A DNA stretch of 64,000 nucleotides, from contig NZ_JAFB01000024.1 in the NCBI RefSeq assembly GCF_000519205.1, forward strand, positions 62,001 to 126,000, written 5' to 3'. The notes under the pieces were generated by a model. The model was given only the letters and a program-made list of their open reading frames with translations. It made no database searches and was not told the origin of the DNA. The DNA is from Amycolatopsis taiwanensis DSM 45107 (GTDB lineage Bacteria > Actinomycetota > Actinomycetes > Mycobacteriales > Pseudonocardiaceae). Position numbers and translations under genes: made by a program. Of the stretch, positions 1-7,965 are shown piece by piece (the first letter of the stretch is position 1; every line of letters starts with the position of its first letter).

Positions 1-454
1 GCCGGAACGCGTCGTTGACCGACACGTCCCCGGCGCGCGGGTCTTCCAGCTGCTGGAGCACCGGATCGGGCGCACGGGTGGCGAACATGTCGCTGGGCAG
101 CAGCAGAACGGGCAGCCGGTTCGTGGTCGCCAGCGCCGCTCCGGTGATCATGTTCGTCGAGCCGGGACCGGTCGAGGCGGTGCACGCGAAGGTCTGCAAC
201 CGGTTGCGCATCTTGGCGAACGCCGCCGAGGTGTGCACCTGCGCCTGTTCGTTGCGCGCCAGGTAATAAGGAAGCCCGCCGCTGTGCTCGTTGCCAGTCC
301 GGGCGGCCTGAAGCAGCGCCTGGCCGAGCCCGGCCACGTTCCCGTGCCCGAAGATCCCCCACACCCCGGTGATCAGCCGCTGCTCCACACCGTCGCGTTC
401 GGAGTACTGGTTGGCCAGGAACCGCACCAGCGCTTGCGCCGTGGTGAGTCTCAT
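1..454 (-). CDS. iolD: 3D-(3,5/4)-trihydroxycyclohexane-1,2-dione acylhydrolase, N-terminal part (runs off the left edge)
   Basis: The first 151 residues are present (MRLTTAQALVRFLANQY at the start). IolD is a thiamine-diphosphate enzyme that opens the inositol-derived ring dione to 5-deoxy-glucuronate. The visible part is the ThDP Pyr domain: the segment ARNEQAQVHTSAAFAK around residues 71-86 carries the Glu expected to activate ThDP, followed by TASTGPGSTN. The ATG at 454 overlaps the iolB stop by 4 bp (ATGA on the minus strand), so the two are translationally coupled in an iolC-iolB-iolD operon. The C-terminal three quarters lie outside the window. Family assignment is firm from the sequence pattern and from its neighbours; no unusual residue is seen. 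Confidence 0.93.
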   Translation of the reverse strand, partial: MRLTTAQALVRFLANQYSERDGVEQRLITGVWGIFGHGNVAGLGQALLQAARTGNEHSGGLPYYLARNEQAQVHTSAAFAKMRNRLQTFACTASTGPGSTNMITGAALATTNRLPVLLLPSDMFATRAPDPVLQQLEDPRAGDVSVNDAFR

Positions 455-1290
455 GTCGTGCCTCCGAAGGGCAGGCGCGGATCGACGCCGGCCGACTCCC
501 AGGTCTGCCGCACCCAGGCGTGCGCGGGGTCGTCACAGATCAGCCAGGCCCGCTCCGGGCCGGGACCGGCCATCACGTTGAGGTAGTAGAGGTCGTAGCC
601 GGGGGAGGCCATCGACGGGCCGTGCCAGCCGTGCGGGATCAGCACCACGTCACCGGTACGGACCTCGGCAAGCACGTCGATCGGCCGTTCGCTGGTGCCG
701 TACACCCGCTGGTAGCCCATGCCGTCCCGCCCGACCTCGAAGTAGTAGATCTCTTCCAGCACACTCTCGCCCTCGCGAGCCTCGTCGTGTTTGTGCGGGG
801 GATAGGACGACCAGTTGCCGCCGGGCGTCAACACCTCGCACACCAGCAGTTGATCCGCTTCGAAAGTGTGCGGCAGGCAGTAGTTGTTCACCTGGCGACT
901 GCAGTTTCCGGCACCGCGCAACTCCACCGGCACGTGCTCCGCCGGACCGTAGCGCGCGGGCAGTCGCTTGCGGGTTCTCGCCGACGGCAGCGCGAACCGG
1001 CCGGTGCCGGTGATCGTCGCCTGGACATCTCTCGGCAGGTAGGCGAAATCGGTTACCGCGTCGAACACGCCGGTGCGCCCGCGCAGTTCGAAGGTCTCGC
1101 CGTCCACGGAGACCGTGCAACTGCCGGACAGCGGCAGCACCAGCGTCTCGGAGTCCTGAGTGGACACTGACTGGCTGCCGTCGAGGTTCACCACCCGCAG
1201 GCCGCAGAAGCCCCAGCCCGCCGACTGCGGTGTGATGACCGGATCGAACGGCCCCTCGGCGGTGCTTCCCGCCGGCCGGTAGAGCTTCAT
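451..1290 (-). CDS. iolB: 5-deoxy-glucuronate isomerase
   Basis: A 279-aa cytoplasmic bicupin that converts 5-deoxy-glucuronate, the IolD product, to 2-deoxy-5-keto-gluconate, the IolC substrate. The C-terminal cupin shows the metal-site pattern PPHKHDE (His166, His168) followed by the Glu-rich EEIYYFE around 179-185; the sequence ends GVDPRLPFGGTT. Length is close to the usual 260-300 aa. It starts inside the iolC stop codon (4-bp ATGA overlap at 1287-1290) and ends inside the iolD start, so all three are read from one mRNA starting at the promoter near 2380. Confidence 0.95.
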   Translation of the reverse strand: MKLYRPAGSTAEGPFDPVITPQSAGWGFCGLRVVNLDGSQSVSTQDSETLVLPLSGSCTVSVDGETFELRGRTGVFDAVTDFAYLPRDVQATITGTGRFALPSARTRKRLPARYGPAEHVPVELRGAGNCSRQVNNYCLPHTFEADQLLVCEVLTPGGNWSSYPPHKHDEAREGESVLEEIYYFEVGRDGMGYQRVYGTSERPIDVLAEVRTGDVVLIPHGWHGPSMASPGYDLYYLNVMAGPGPERAWLICDDPAHAWVRQTWESAGVDPRLPFGGTT

Positions 1291-2306
1291 GGCAACCCCA
1301 TTGCCGTGGCGACATCACCGTCATGGCCCGCCAGCCTGCTCAGCACCTGCTCTTCGGTCGGCATGGCGTCCGAGCACGCGAGCTCGCCGGCCACGTGCGC
1401 CCCGGCGGCGTTGGCGAAGCGCATGATCCGTCCGAGGTCCCACCCCGACAGCAGCCCGTGACACAGTGCGCCGCCGAACGCGTCCCCCGCACCGAGACCA
1501 TTGACCACTTCGACCGGTACCGGCGGCACCTCCACCTCGCCCGAATCGTCCACCGCCAGCACACCCCGGGGACCCTGCTTCACCACCGCGAGCGATATTC
1601 CCGCGTCCCGTAAGGCTTTTACTGCCTCTCGAGGTTCGCGTGTGCCGACCGCGGTCTCACACTCGTCGAGGTTGCCCACCGCGACGGTGACGTGCTCCAG
1701 CGCCTTGCCCACCCACTCCCGCGCCTGCTCACGGGACTCCCAGAACATCGGTCGGTAGTCGAGGTCGAGCACGGTGATTCCCCGGCGGCCCCGGGCCGCC
1801 AACGCCGCCAGCGTGGTGGAACGGCTCGGCTCCGCCGAGAGCCCGGTACCCGTGACCCAGAAGACCTTTGCCGCGCGAACGACCTCGGCATCGAGGTCTC
1901 CCGGATGCAGATCCAGGTCCGGGGCCTTCGGGAAACGGTAGAAATACAGCGGAAAATCGTCCGGTGGGAAGATCTCGCAGAACGTCACCGGCGTCGGCAG
2001 GTGGGGGCTCGTGCCCACGAACCGGTCGTCCACCCCGTATCCGCGCAAGGCACGGCGGATGAACCGGCCGAACGGGTCGTCTCCGGTCTTCGTGACCACC
2101 GCGGACCGCAGTCCGTAGCGCGCGGCCGCGACCGCCACGTTGGTGGCCGTGCCGCCGAGATACTTGCCGAACGAGGTGACGTCCTCCAGACCCACACCCT
2201 GCTGCAGCGGGTAGATGTCCACACCGATCCGGCCCACGGTGACGACGTCGAAAGCCGCGTCGTGCCCCACACCGTTGTGCTGTGTCACCGAGCGGCGTGA
2301 TCTCAC
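1287..2306 (-). CDS. iolC: 5-dehydro-2-deoxygluconokinase (PfkB family)
   Basis: Ribokinase/PfkB-type sugar kinase that phosphorylates 2-deoxy-5-keto-gluconate in the inositol pathway. The N-terminal core begins FDVVTVGRIGVDIYPLQQGV; FGKYLGGTATNVAVAAARYG is PfkB signature 1, and VEVVNGLGAGDAFGGALCHG near the C-terminus is signature 2, with the catalytic Asp in GAGD. The frame stays open upstream to 2354, but I place the start at GTG 2306 (339 aa) because a strong Shine-Dalgarno AGGAGGAGGG (2318-2327, minus strand) lies 12 nt before it; GTG 2288 is the alternative. First gene of the iolC-B-D operon, directly downstream of a shared promoter and operator. Confidence 0.93.
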   Translation of the reverse strand: MRSRRSVTQHNGVGHDAAFDVVTVGRIGVDIYPLQQGVGLEDVTSFGKYLGGTATNVAVAAARYGLRSAVVTKTGDDPFGRFIRRALRGYGVDDRFVGTSPHLPTPVTFCEIFPPDDFPLYFYRFPKAPDLDLHPGDLDAEVVRAAKVFWVTGTGLSAEPSRSTTLAALAARGRRGITVLDLDYRPMFWESREQAREWVGKALEHVTVAVGNLDECETAVGTREPREAVKALRDAGISLAVVKQGPRGVLAVDDSGEVEVPPVPVEVVNGLGAGDAFGGALCHGLLSGWDLGRIMRFANAAGAHVAGELACSDAMPTEEQVLSRLAGHDGDVATAMGLP

Positions 2307-2360
2307 GTTCTGAATAGCCCTCCTCCTAGTGAGCTTCCCGGCGGTGGTTAGCACGCGCTA

Positions 2361-2411
2361 CTAGCGCGCTCTAGTCCTTGTACTATGATGCGCGCCACAG
2401 CTGGCTGTCAA
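2361..2411 (-). promoter_or_regulatory. iolCBD promoter with LacI-type operator
   Basis: On the minus strand TTGACA (2411-2406) and CATAGT (2387-2382) are separated by 18 bp, a good sigma-70-like promoter. Immediately downstream lies CTAGAGCGCGCTAG (2374-2361), whose core AGCGCGCT is a perfect palindrome with the central CG typical of LacI-family operators. The identical arrangement (same -35, same -10, same spacing, same 14-mer) occurs on the plus strand at 3561-3612 before the ABC transporter, so one regulator, presumably the LacI protein between them, should control both. Confidence 0.8.
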
Positions 2412-2426
2412 GAGTTGCGGTGTTGT

Positions 2427-3446
2427 TCAGGACATGGGCGGCGCGGTGGTTCCCCGCACCACGAGCCGCGGCGGCAGCACCAGTTCGCGCGGGGGCATCT
2501 CCGGATCGGTCAGCCGCTTGACCACGGCCTGCACGGCGAGTTCGGCCTGCCGCGCCGGGTCCTGACCGATGGTGGTCAGATCGATGTGCGACAGTCGGGC
2601 AAGGTGACTGTCGTCGAAGCCCACCACGGAAATGGTGCCCGGCACGTCGAGCCCGGCTCGCCTGATCGAGTCCATGAAGCCGAGTGCGCAGCGATCGTTG
2701 CTCGCGAAAACCGCGGTGGGTAGCTCGGTCCCTTCGGATAGCAGCGCCTGCGCGGCGCGGGCACCCGAGTCCTCGGTGTGGTCACCCGGCAGCACGCGGA
2801 TCTGCTCGGCGAGGCCGTGGCGGCGCATCGCGGTGCGGTATGCGCGCCGGCGTTCGACCGCGCCGGCGTCGTCGCCGCCGTCGATGTGCAGGATCGACGA
2901 GTGCCCGAGTCCGACGAGATGATCGACGATCTGGCGCACGCCCTTGGCCTCCGCGACATGCACCGAATCCACCGGAGTGGCGGGAAACCGGTGGCCGACC
3001 ACCACGGTCGGGATGCGCTTGCCGAGATCGGCCATGTAATCGGCGTCGGAGTGCCCGCCGAGCAGGAGCAGCCCTTCGCACCGGTGGCCGAGCAGCGCCT
3101 CGATCGCCCGTCGCTTGTCGCGGCCGGGTAGTGCCGCGGACAGCAGGATCTCGTAGCCGAGCCGTTCGGCGACCGGATAGATGCCCTCGACCAACTCGGC
3201 ATGGAACATGTTGCGCACGGTCAGCAGCACGCCGAGCACCTGGCTGCGTGAGCGTGCGAGCAGGCGCGCGGCGCTGTCGGGTTGGTAGCCCAGTTCCCGC
3301 GCGGCGGCGAAGATCTTCTCCCTGGTCTCCTCGCTCGCTCCCGGCTCGTTGCGGAACACCAGTGAGACCAGTGCACGCGAAACACCCACGCGGGCGGCCA
3401 CGTCGGACATCGTGGGGCGCCGGTGCCGAGTGCGCTGGGGTGCCAT
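2427..3446 (-). CDS. LacI-family transcriptional regulator, probable inositol repressor
   Basis: 339-aa repressor. The N-terminal helix-turn-helix reads TMSDVAARVGVSRALVSLVF (about 12-31), with hinge ETREKIFAAARELGYQPDSAAR; the rest is a periplasmic-binding-like sugar domain (SQVLGVLLTVRNMFHAELVEG, ending in the DDSHLARLSHIDLTTIGQDP block). It lies between the iol operon (same strand, downstream) and the divergent sugar ABC operon. Its role as regulator of both is inferred from position and from the matching operators at 2361 and 3599. The specific effector (inositol or a catabolite) cannot be read from sequence. Confidence 0.9.
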   Translation of the reverse strand: MAPQRTRHRRPTMSDVAARVGVSRALVSLVFRNEPGASEETREKIFAAARELGYQPDSAARLLARSRSQVLGVLLTVRNMFHAELVEGIYPVAERLGYEILLSAALPGRDKRRAIEALLGHRCEGLLLLGGHSDADYMADLGKRIPTVVVGHRFPATPVDSVHVAEAKGVRQIVDHLVGLGHSSILHIDGGDDAGAVERRRAYRTAMRRHGLAEQIRVLPGDHTEDSGARAAQALLSEGTELPTAVFASNDRCALGFMDSIRRAGLDVPGTISVVGFDDSHLARLSHIDLTTIGQDPARQAELAVQAVVKRLTDPEMPPRELVLPPRLVVRGTTAPPMS

Positions 3447-3508
3447 GCCTCGATCCTGCCTTGTCCGGAAAACCGTTTTGCTGAGGGGCAGTGCTGTTCA
3501 GGTTGTTC

Positions 3509-3546
3509 AGAACGTGGCTTGCCGCCGGTGCCCGTCTCACGTTCTG
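3509..3546. promoter_or_regulatory. Inverted repeat upstream of the LacI gene, with a 12-mer shared with iolC
   Basis: AGAACGTG (3509-3516) and CACGTTCT (3538-3545) form an 8-bp perfect inverted repeat with a 21-bp spacer in the region between the regulator gene and the divergent transporter promoter. The right half lies in TCTCACGTTCTG (3535-3546), which recurs exactly at 2301-2312, over the proposed iolC start. It could be a second operator, for example for autoregulation; this is inference only. Confidence 0.35.
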
Positions 3547-3560
3547 TTCACTGCTCAGTC

Positions 3561-3612
3561 TTGACATGCCGGTGTGATGCGCAGCATAGTACCGAGGACT
3601 AGAGCGCGCTAG
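3561..3612 (+). promoter_or_regulatory. Sugar ABC operon promoter with LacI-type operator
   Basis: TTGACA (3561-3566), 18-bp spacer, CATAGT (3585-3590), then CTAGAGCGCGCTAG (3599-3612) at about the transcription start. It matches the iolCBD promoter in every element and in spacing. A repressor bound at this place would block open-complex formation or clearance. Confidence 0.8.
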
Positions 3613-3661
3613 TAGCACGTGTCAGGGAACAGGTCGGGCCACTGCACAAAGAGGTGCATCG

Positions 3662-3782
3662 ATGAGGATTCCTGTCTTGAGTCGCGGCAATCAAGGTGAC
3701 CAGCACGCGCGCCTGGAAAGGCCCGCGCAAACCCGCGGAAAGACAGTGAGGATTCCTGTCTCAGGTCGTCGCAATCGACGCA
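3662..3782 (+). repeat. Direct duplication of the binding-protein start region
   Basis: ATGAGGATTCCTGTCT (3662) and GTGAGGATTCCTGTCT (3746) are identical except for the first base, and the following 17 bp remain similar (GTCG and GCAATC are shared). The copies are 84 bp apart and in the same reading frame, so the second copy supplies an alternative in-frame start with its own signal peptide. A small tandem duplication around the start codon is the simplest explanation. Confidence 0.75.
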
Positions 3783-4765
3783 CGTTCGCCGTCATCGCCG
3801 GTCTCGTCACGGCCGCGCTCGCGCTCACCGCGTGCAGCGGCTCCGGCGGCAAGAACGCCGAGACGCAAACCCCCGGCGTGGCCGCGGGGCAGGCGAACAC
3901 ACCGCGGATGAAGATCATCATGGTCACCCACGCCCCGGCCGGCGACACGTTCTGGGACATCATCCAGAAGGGCGCGCAGGCCGCGGCGGTCAAGGACAAC
4001 GTCGACCTCACCTACACCGCCGATCCGGACGCGCCGAAGCAGGCGGCGCTGCTGCAGAACGCGATCGACCAGAAGCCCGACGGTATCGCGTTGACGATGC
4101 CGAACCCGGACGCGCTCGCCGACGGCGTTGCCAAGGCGAAGGCGGCGGGAATTCCCGTCGTGGGCCTGAATGCCGGTGTCGACGAGTGGAAGCAGATGGG
4201 CCTGCTGGAGTACTTCGGCCAGGACGAGTCGGTTGCCGGGCAGGCGTTCGGTGACAAGCTCAACAGCGTGGGTGCGAAGCACGCGCTGTGCGTCATCCAA
4301 ACCCAGGGCCAAGTCCAACTGGAGGCGCGCTGCAACGGTGTGAAGCAGACATTCCGGGGACAGACCGAGGTTCTCAATGTCAACGGTGAGGATCAGAGCG
4401 CGACTCAGTCGACCATTCAGGCGAAGCTGCAGCAGGACCGCAGCATCGACTACGTCGTCACGCTCGGCGCGCCGATCGCGCTGCTGGCGGTGCAATCGGT
4501 TGAGGGCGCGGGAAGTTCCGCGAAGGTCGCCACCTTCGACCTGAACAAGTCCCTGGTCGCCGCGATCAAGGACGGTTCGATCCAGTGGGCGATCGACCAG
4601 CAACCGTTCCTGCAGGGCTATCTTGCCGTCGACTCGTTGTGGCTCTACAAGTACAACGGCAACTACAGCGGCGGCAGCACGGCGCCCGTTCTGACCGGGC
4701 CCGCCTTCATCACGAAGGACAATGTGGACAGTGTGTCCACCTACGCCGACCGGGGAACGCGGTGA
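3746..4765 (+). CDS. Sugar ABC transporter substrate-binding lipoprotein (probable inositol transporter)
   Basis: Ribose/galactose-type periplasmic-binding protein (Peripla_BP_4), exported and lipid-anchored. From GTG 3746 the protein is 339 aa with an ideal lipoprotein signal: charged VRIPVSGRRNRR, hydrophobic core, lipobox ALTAC with Cys30. An earlier in-frame ATG at 3662 (367 aa) has the better ribosome site GAGGTG but would add 28 residues before the signal peptide; the two starts are copies of each other. The core shows TLMVTHAPAGD-like beta strand IIMVTHAPAGDTFWDIIQKG and a C-terminal cell of the sugar-binding type. First gene of a three-gene importer; location beside iol genes and the shared operator suggest inositol or a related cyclitol. 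Confidence 0.85.
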   Translation: MRIPVSGRRNRRTFAVIAGLVTAALALTACSGSGGKNAETQTPGVAAGQANTPRMKIIMVTHAPAGDTFWDIIQKGAQAAAVKDNVDLTYTADPDAPKQAALLQNAIDQKPDGIALTMPNPDALADGVAKAKAAGIPVVGLNAGVDEWKQMGLLEYFGQDESVAGQAFGDKLNSVGAKHALCVIQTQGQVQLEARCNGVKQTFRGQTEVLNVNGEDQSATQSTIQAKLQQDRSIDYVVTLGAPIALLAVQSVEGAGSSAKVATFDLNKSLVAAIKDGSIQWAIDQQPFLQGYLAVDSLWLYKYNGNYSGGSTAPVLTGPAFITKDNVDSVSTYADRGTR

Positions 4766-4806
4766 CCAAGCCACGTTCTCCAGGAATTCTCGGCTGAGGG
4801 AGACCC

Positions 4807-5859
4807 ATGAGTCACGCACCGGCTTCCGCTCCGGCGGCACCGCGGGCGCACGCACAGGTGAAGCCGCGGTCGCTGGGGCGTCGCATCGTTTCGCGCCCGG
4901 AACTCAGTTCGCTGCTGGGTGCCGTCGCGGTGTTCGTGCTCTTCTTCGTCGTGGCGCCCCCGTTTCGGGCGGCAGGGTCACTGTCCACTGTGCTCTATGC
5001 CAGCTCGACGCTCGGCATCGTCACGGTGTCGGTGGCGCTGCTGATGATCGGCGGTGAGTTCGATCTCTCGGCCGGTGTCGGCGTCACCACCTCGTCGCTG
5101 GCGGCGTCGATGCTCGCCTTCCAACTGAACCTCAACGTGTGGGCCGGTGTTGTCCTGGCGCTCGTGGTATCGCTGGCCATCGGCTTCTTCAACGGCTACC
5201 TCGTGATGCGCACGAGGCTGCCGAGCTTCCTGATCACGCTGGCCAGTTTCCTGATGCTGCAAGGACTCAACCTCGCGATCACGAAACTGGTCACCGGGAA
5301 CGTCGCCACCGATTCGATCGCCGATATGGCGGGGTTCGACTCGGCCAAGGCCGTGTTCGCCTCGGAGGTGCACATCGGCGGCGTCGCGATCAAGATCACC
5401 GTGTGCTGGTGGCTCCTGCTCCTCGCGATCGCGACCTGGATTCTGTTGCGTACCAAGGTGGGCAACTGGATTTACGCCGTCGGGGGCCAAGCCGACTCGG
5501 CCCGCGCGGTCGGTGTTCCGGTCAAGCACACCAAGATCGGGCTCTTCATGGCGGTCGGGTTCTGTGCGTGGTTCGTGGGCATGCACCAACTGTTCGCGTT
5601 CGATGTCCAGCAGTCCGGTTCAGGCGTCGGTAACGAGCTGTACTACATCGCCGCGGCCGTGGTGGGCGGCTGCCTGCTCACCGGCGGCTTCGGCTCGGCC
5701 ATCGGAGGCGCGATCGGCGCGTTCATCTTCGGCGCCACCACCCAGGGAATCGTCTACGCCGGGTGGAATCCGGACTGGGTGAGGTTCTTCGTCGGCGCGG
5801 TCCTGCTGGTCGCGACGCTGCTCAACCTGTGGGTGCGGCTGCGCACCTCGAGGAGATGA
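4807..5859 (+). CDS. Sugar ABC transporter permease (RbsC/BPD_transp_2 family)
   Basis: 350-aa integral membrane permease with about eight to ten hydrophobic segments, starting with LSSLLGAVAVFVLFFVVAPP. Family hallmarks are visible: MIGGEFDLSAGVGVTTSSL, VMRTRLPSFLITLASFLMLQ, and the late GGCLLTGGFGSAIGGAIGAF motif. ATG 4807 is preceded by GAGGGAG. Its stop overlaps the ATPase start (ATGA at 5856-5859). It forms the membrane channel with the binding protein before it and the ATPase after it. Confidence 0.93.
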   Translation: MSHAPASAPAAPRAHAQVKPRSLGRRIVSRPELSSLLGAVAVFVLFFVVAPPFRAAGSLSTVLYASSTLGIVTVSVALLMIGGEFDLSAGVGVTTSSLAASMLAFQLNLNVWAGVVLALVVSLAIGFFNGYLVMRTRLPSFLITLASFLMLQGLNLAITKLVTGNVATDSIADMAGFDSAKAVFASEVHIGGVAIKITVCWWLLLLAIATWILLRTKVGNWIYAVGGQADSARAVGVPVKHTKIGLFMAVGFCAWFVGMHQLFAFDVQQSGSGVGNELYYIAAAVVGGCLLTGGFGSAIGGAIGAFIFGATTQGIVYAGWNPDWVRFFVGAVLLVATLLNLWVRLRTSRR

Positions 5860-6683
5860 CTGTGGTGGCCGCGAAACCCGTGGTGGAACTGGTCGGCGTG
5901 GGCAAGAACTACGGCAACATCACCGCCCTGCGCGCGGTGAGCGTCGCCGTGCGCGAGGCAGCCGTCACCTGCGTGCTCGGGGACAACGGGGCCGGCAAGT
6001 CCACCCTGATCAAGATCGTGTCCGGGCTGCACGGCCATGACACCGGGAAGTACCTGGTCGACGGCGAACCGGTCCGGTTCGGCTCCCCGCGGGAGGCGCT
6101 GGACCGCGGCATCGCGACCGTGTACCAAGACCTCGCCGTCGTGCCGCTGATGCCGGTGTGGCGGAACTTCTTCCTCGGTTCGGAACTCACCAAGGGGACG
6201 TGGCCGTTCCGCCGGATCGACGTGCGGAAGATGCGTGAGACGACCGATTCCGAGCTGAGGAAGCTGGGCATCGCGCTACCGGAGGTGGACCTGCCGATCG
6301 GGCGCCTTTCCGGCGGGCAGCGGCAGTGCGTGGCGATCGCCCGTGCGATCTACTTCGGCGCCCGCGTGCTGATCCTCGACGAGCCCACGGCGGCGCTGGG
6401 CGTGAAGCAGTCGGGCGTGGTGCTCAGGTACATCGCGGCAGCGCGGGACGCCGGGCTGGGCGTCATCTTCATCACCCACAACCCGCACCACGCGTTCATG
6501 GTCGGCGACCACTTCGTCGTGCTGCGGCAGGGCGAGGTCGAGCTCGACGCCGCGCGGGCCGAGCTGACCCTGGACGACCTGACCCGCCAGATGGCCGGCG
6601 GTGCCGAACTCGACGCGCTACGCGGAGAACTCGACCGGATCCAGGCGCCCGATATGGGTGCGCTGCACGAATCGCCGCACTGA
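5856..6683 (+). CDS. Sugar ABC transporter ATP-binding protein (single domain)
   Basis: 275-aa cytoplasmic ATPase starting MTVVAAKPVVELVGVGKNYG. Walker A is GDNGAGKST, the signature is LSGGQRQCVAIAR, Walker B is VLILDEPTAAL, and the H-loop is FITHNPHHAF. Unlike the usual RbsA/MglA ATPases (about 500 aa, two fused domains, as in the two other transporters of this window), it has one nucleotide-binding domain and must dimerise, as in FrcA-type systems. The frame is open further upstream, but the ATG at 5856 overlapping the permease stop is the natural start. Confidence 0.92.
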   Translation: MTVVAAKPVVELVGVGKNYGNITALRAVSVAVREAAVTCVLGDNGAGKSTLIKIVSGLHGHDTGKYLVDGEPVRFGSPREALDRGIATVYQDLAVVPLMPVWRNFFLGSELTKGTWPFRRIDVRKMRETTDSELRKLGIALPEVDLPIGRLSGGQRQCVAIARAIYFGARVLILDEPTAALGVKQSGVVLRYIAAARDAGLGVIFITHNPHHAFMVGDHFVVLRQGEVELDAARAELTLDDLTRQMAGGAELDALRGELDRIQAPDMGALHESPH

Positions 6684-6720
6684 AAGGGAGAACGAGGCCC
6701 GACTCGGTACACGGCTTGTT

Positions 6721-6984
6721 TCAGTCCCACCAGAACCACCACAGGTCGTTGCCGACGAGGTCGTTCACGTACTCGTCGAACGATTCCATCGCCTGCGTGA
6801 CGAGGTCGGGGCAGAAAGCGTGATGCTCGATGGCGACCTGTCGAGCGTGTTCGACCGAGGTCGGCGGTGCCGCCACGGTGAGTACGTTCGCGCTCTGCTT
6901 GGTGGGGACCACTTGGCTCCTCGCGCTGGTGGTGATCCTCTTGCGCGACCAGCACCGCTCACACGCGACGTAACTTTCGAGCAT
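6721..6984 (-). pseudogene. C-terminal remnant of a DUF4253 protein
   Basis: The last 87 codons of an apparent DUF4253 protein: VAAPPTSVEHARQVAIEHHAFCPDLVTQ followed by a Trp-rich end LWWFWWD, which is the family's typical C-terminus. Proteins of this family are normally well over 150 aa; here the 5' side is cut off by the nudC start region at 7040 and no N-terminal part is seen. The start at 6984 has no clear ribosome site. I treat it as a truncated gene. The domain's function is unknown. Confidence 0.6.
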
Positions 6985-7039
6985 TTACCGTGCTCGACCG
7001 AGACGATATCGTCCATGGCCGGCGACAAGGAGTTCCTTC

Positions 7040-7930
7040 ATGTACTACAGCGGGCTGTCCCTGGATCGAGCGGGAAGCCGACGGACAGACCGCGCGTGGC
7101 TCCAGAAGAAGCTCACGGACACCGACACCCAGGTGATTCCGTTGTGGCGTGACAACTGTCTGGTTCGCCACGACCAGCCGGTGATGCTCACGGCGGGGGA
7201 GCTCCCGGTCGCGACCGAAGATCCGGTATTGCTCGGGCTCGACGGTGCGGCCGCGGTCTTCGCCGCGGACCTGTCGGAACTGGAGCAGGCGGAGGCGCTG
7301 GAGGCCGCCGGGGCGGACTCGGTGGTGGACGTGCGTGGTCTCGTCGCGACTCGTCCGGTGGCAGAGTGCGGGCTGCTCGCTTATGCGCGCGGAATCCTGC
7401 ACTGGCAACGGAATCAGCAGTTCTGTGGAGCCTGTGGCGGCCGTACCGGCTCCCGCGACGGGGGACACCTGCGCGTTTGCCGGCAGTGCGGCAAGCTGCT
7501 GTTCCCCCGGATCGAACCGGCGGTGATCGTGCTGGTCGAACTGCCGGGAGAACCACGGCGGTGCCTGCTCGGCCAACACCGGCAGTCCGCCCCAAACCGG
7601 TTCAGCACGCTCGCCGGGTTCGTCGAGATCGGCGAGAGCCTCGAAGACGCCGTGCGGCGAGAGGTTGCCGAGGAGGCCGGCGTCACGGTGGATGTCGTGG
7701 AATACCAGGGATCACAGTCGTGGCCGTTTCCGGCCGGACTGATGGTGGGTTTTCGTGCGCAAGCGGTCTCCGAGACGATCGCGGTGGACGGCCAGGAACT
7801 GCAGGAGGCTCGGTGGTTCACCGCGGCGGATCTGCGCGCACGAATCGCCGACCCGGAAATCGGCGTGCCCTACCGAGCGGACTCGATCGGCAAGACGCTG
7901 ATCGAAGACTGGCTGCGCGAGAACGACTGA
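7040..7930 (+). CDS. nudC: NAD(+)/NADH diphosphatase (NudC-type Nudix hydrolase)
   Basis: 296-aa Nudix hydrolase that cleaves NAD(H) to NMN(H) and AMP and, in characterised members, removes NAD caps from RNA. Four-Cys zinc ribbon CGACGG and CRQCGK (Cys129, Cys132, Cys147, Cys150), then the Nudix box GFVEIGESLEDAVRREVAEE (193-212) continuing AGV, then SQSWPFP (225-231), the NudC-specific signature (usually SQPWPFP). ATG 7040 follows AAGGAG with a 7-nt spacer. Monocistronic in appearance. Confidence 0.93.
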   Translation: MYYSGLSLDRAGSRRTDRAWLQKKLTDTDTQVIPLWRDNCLVRHDQPVMLTAGELPVATEDPVLLGLDGAAAVFAADLSELEQAEALEAAGADSVVDVRGLVATRPVAECGLLAYARGILHWQRNQQFCGACGGRTGSRDGGHLRVCRQCGKLLFPRIEPAVIVLVELPGEPRRCLLGQHRQSAPNRFSTLAGFVEIGESLEDAVRREVAEEAGVTVDVVEYQGSQSWPFPAGLMVGFRAQAVSETIAVDGQELQEARWFTAADLRARIADPEIGVPYRADSIGKTLIEDWLREND

Positions 7931-7965
7931 TCGCGTGCTCGTCTTGCGGTTTGAACAACTCTCGA

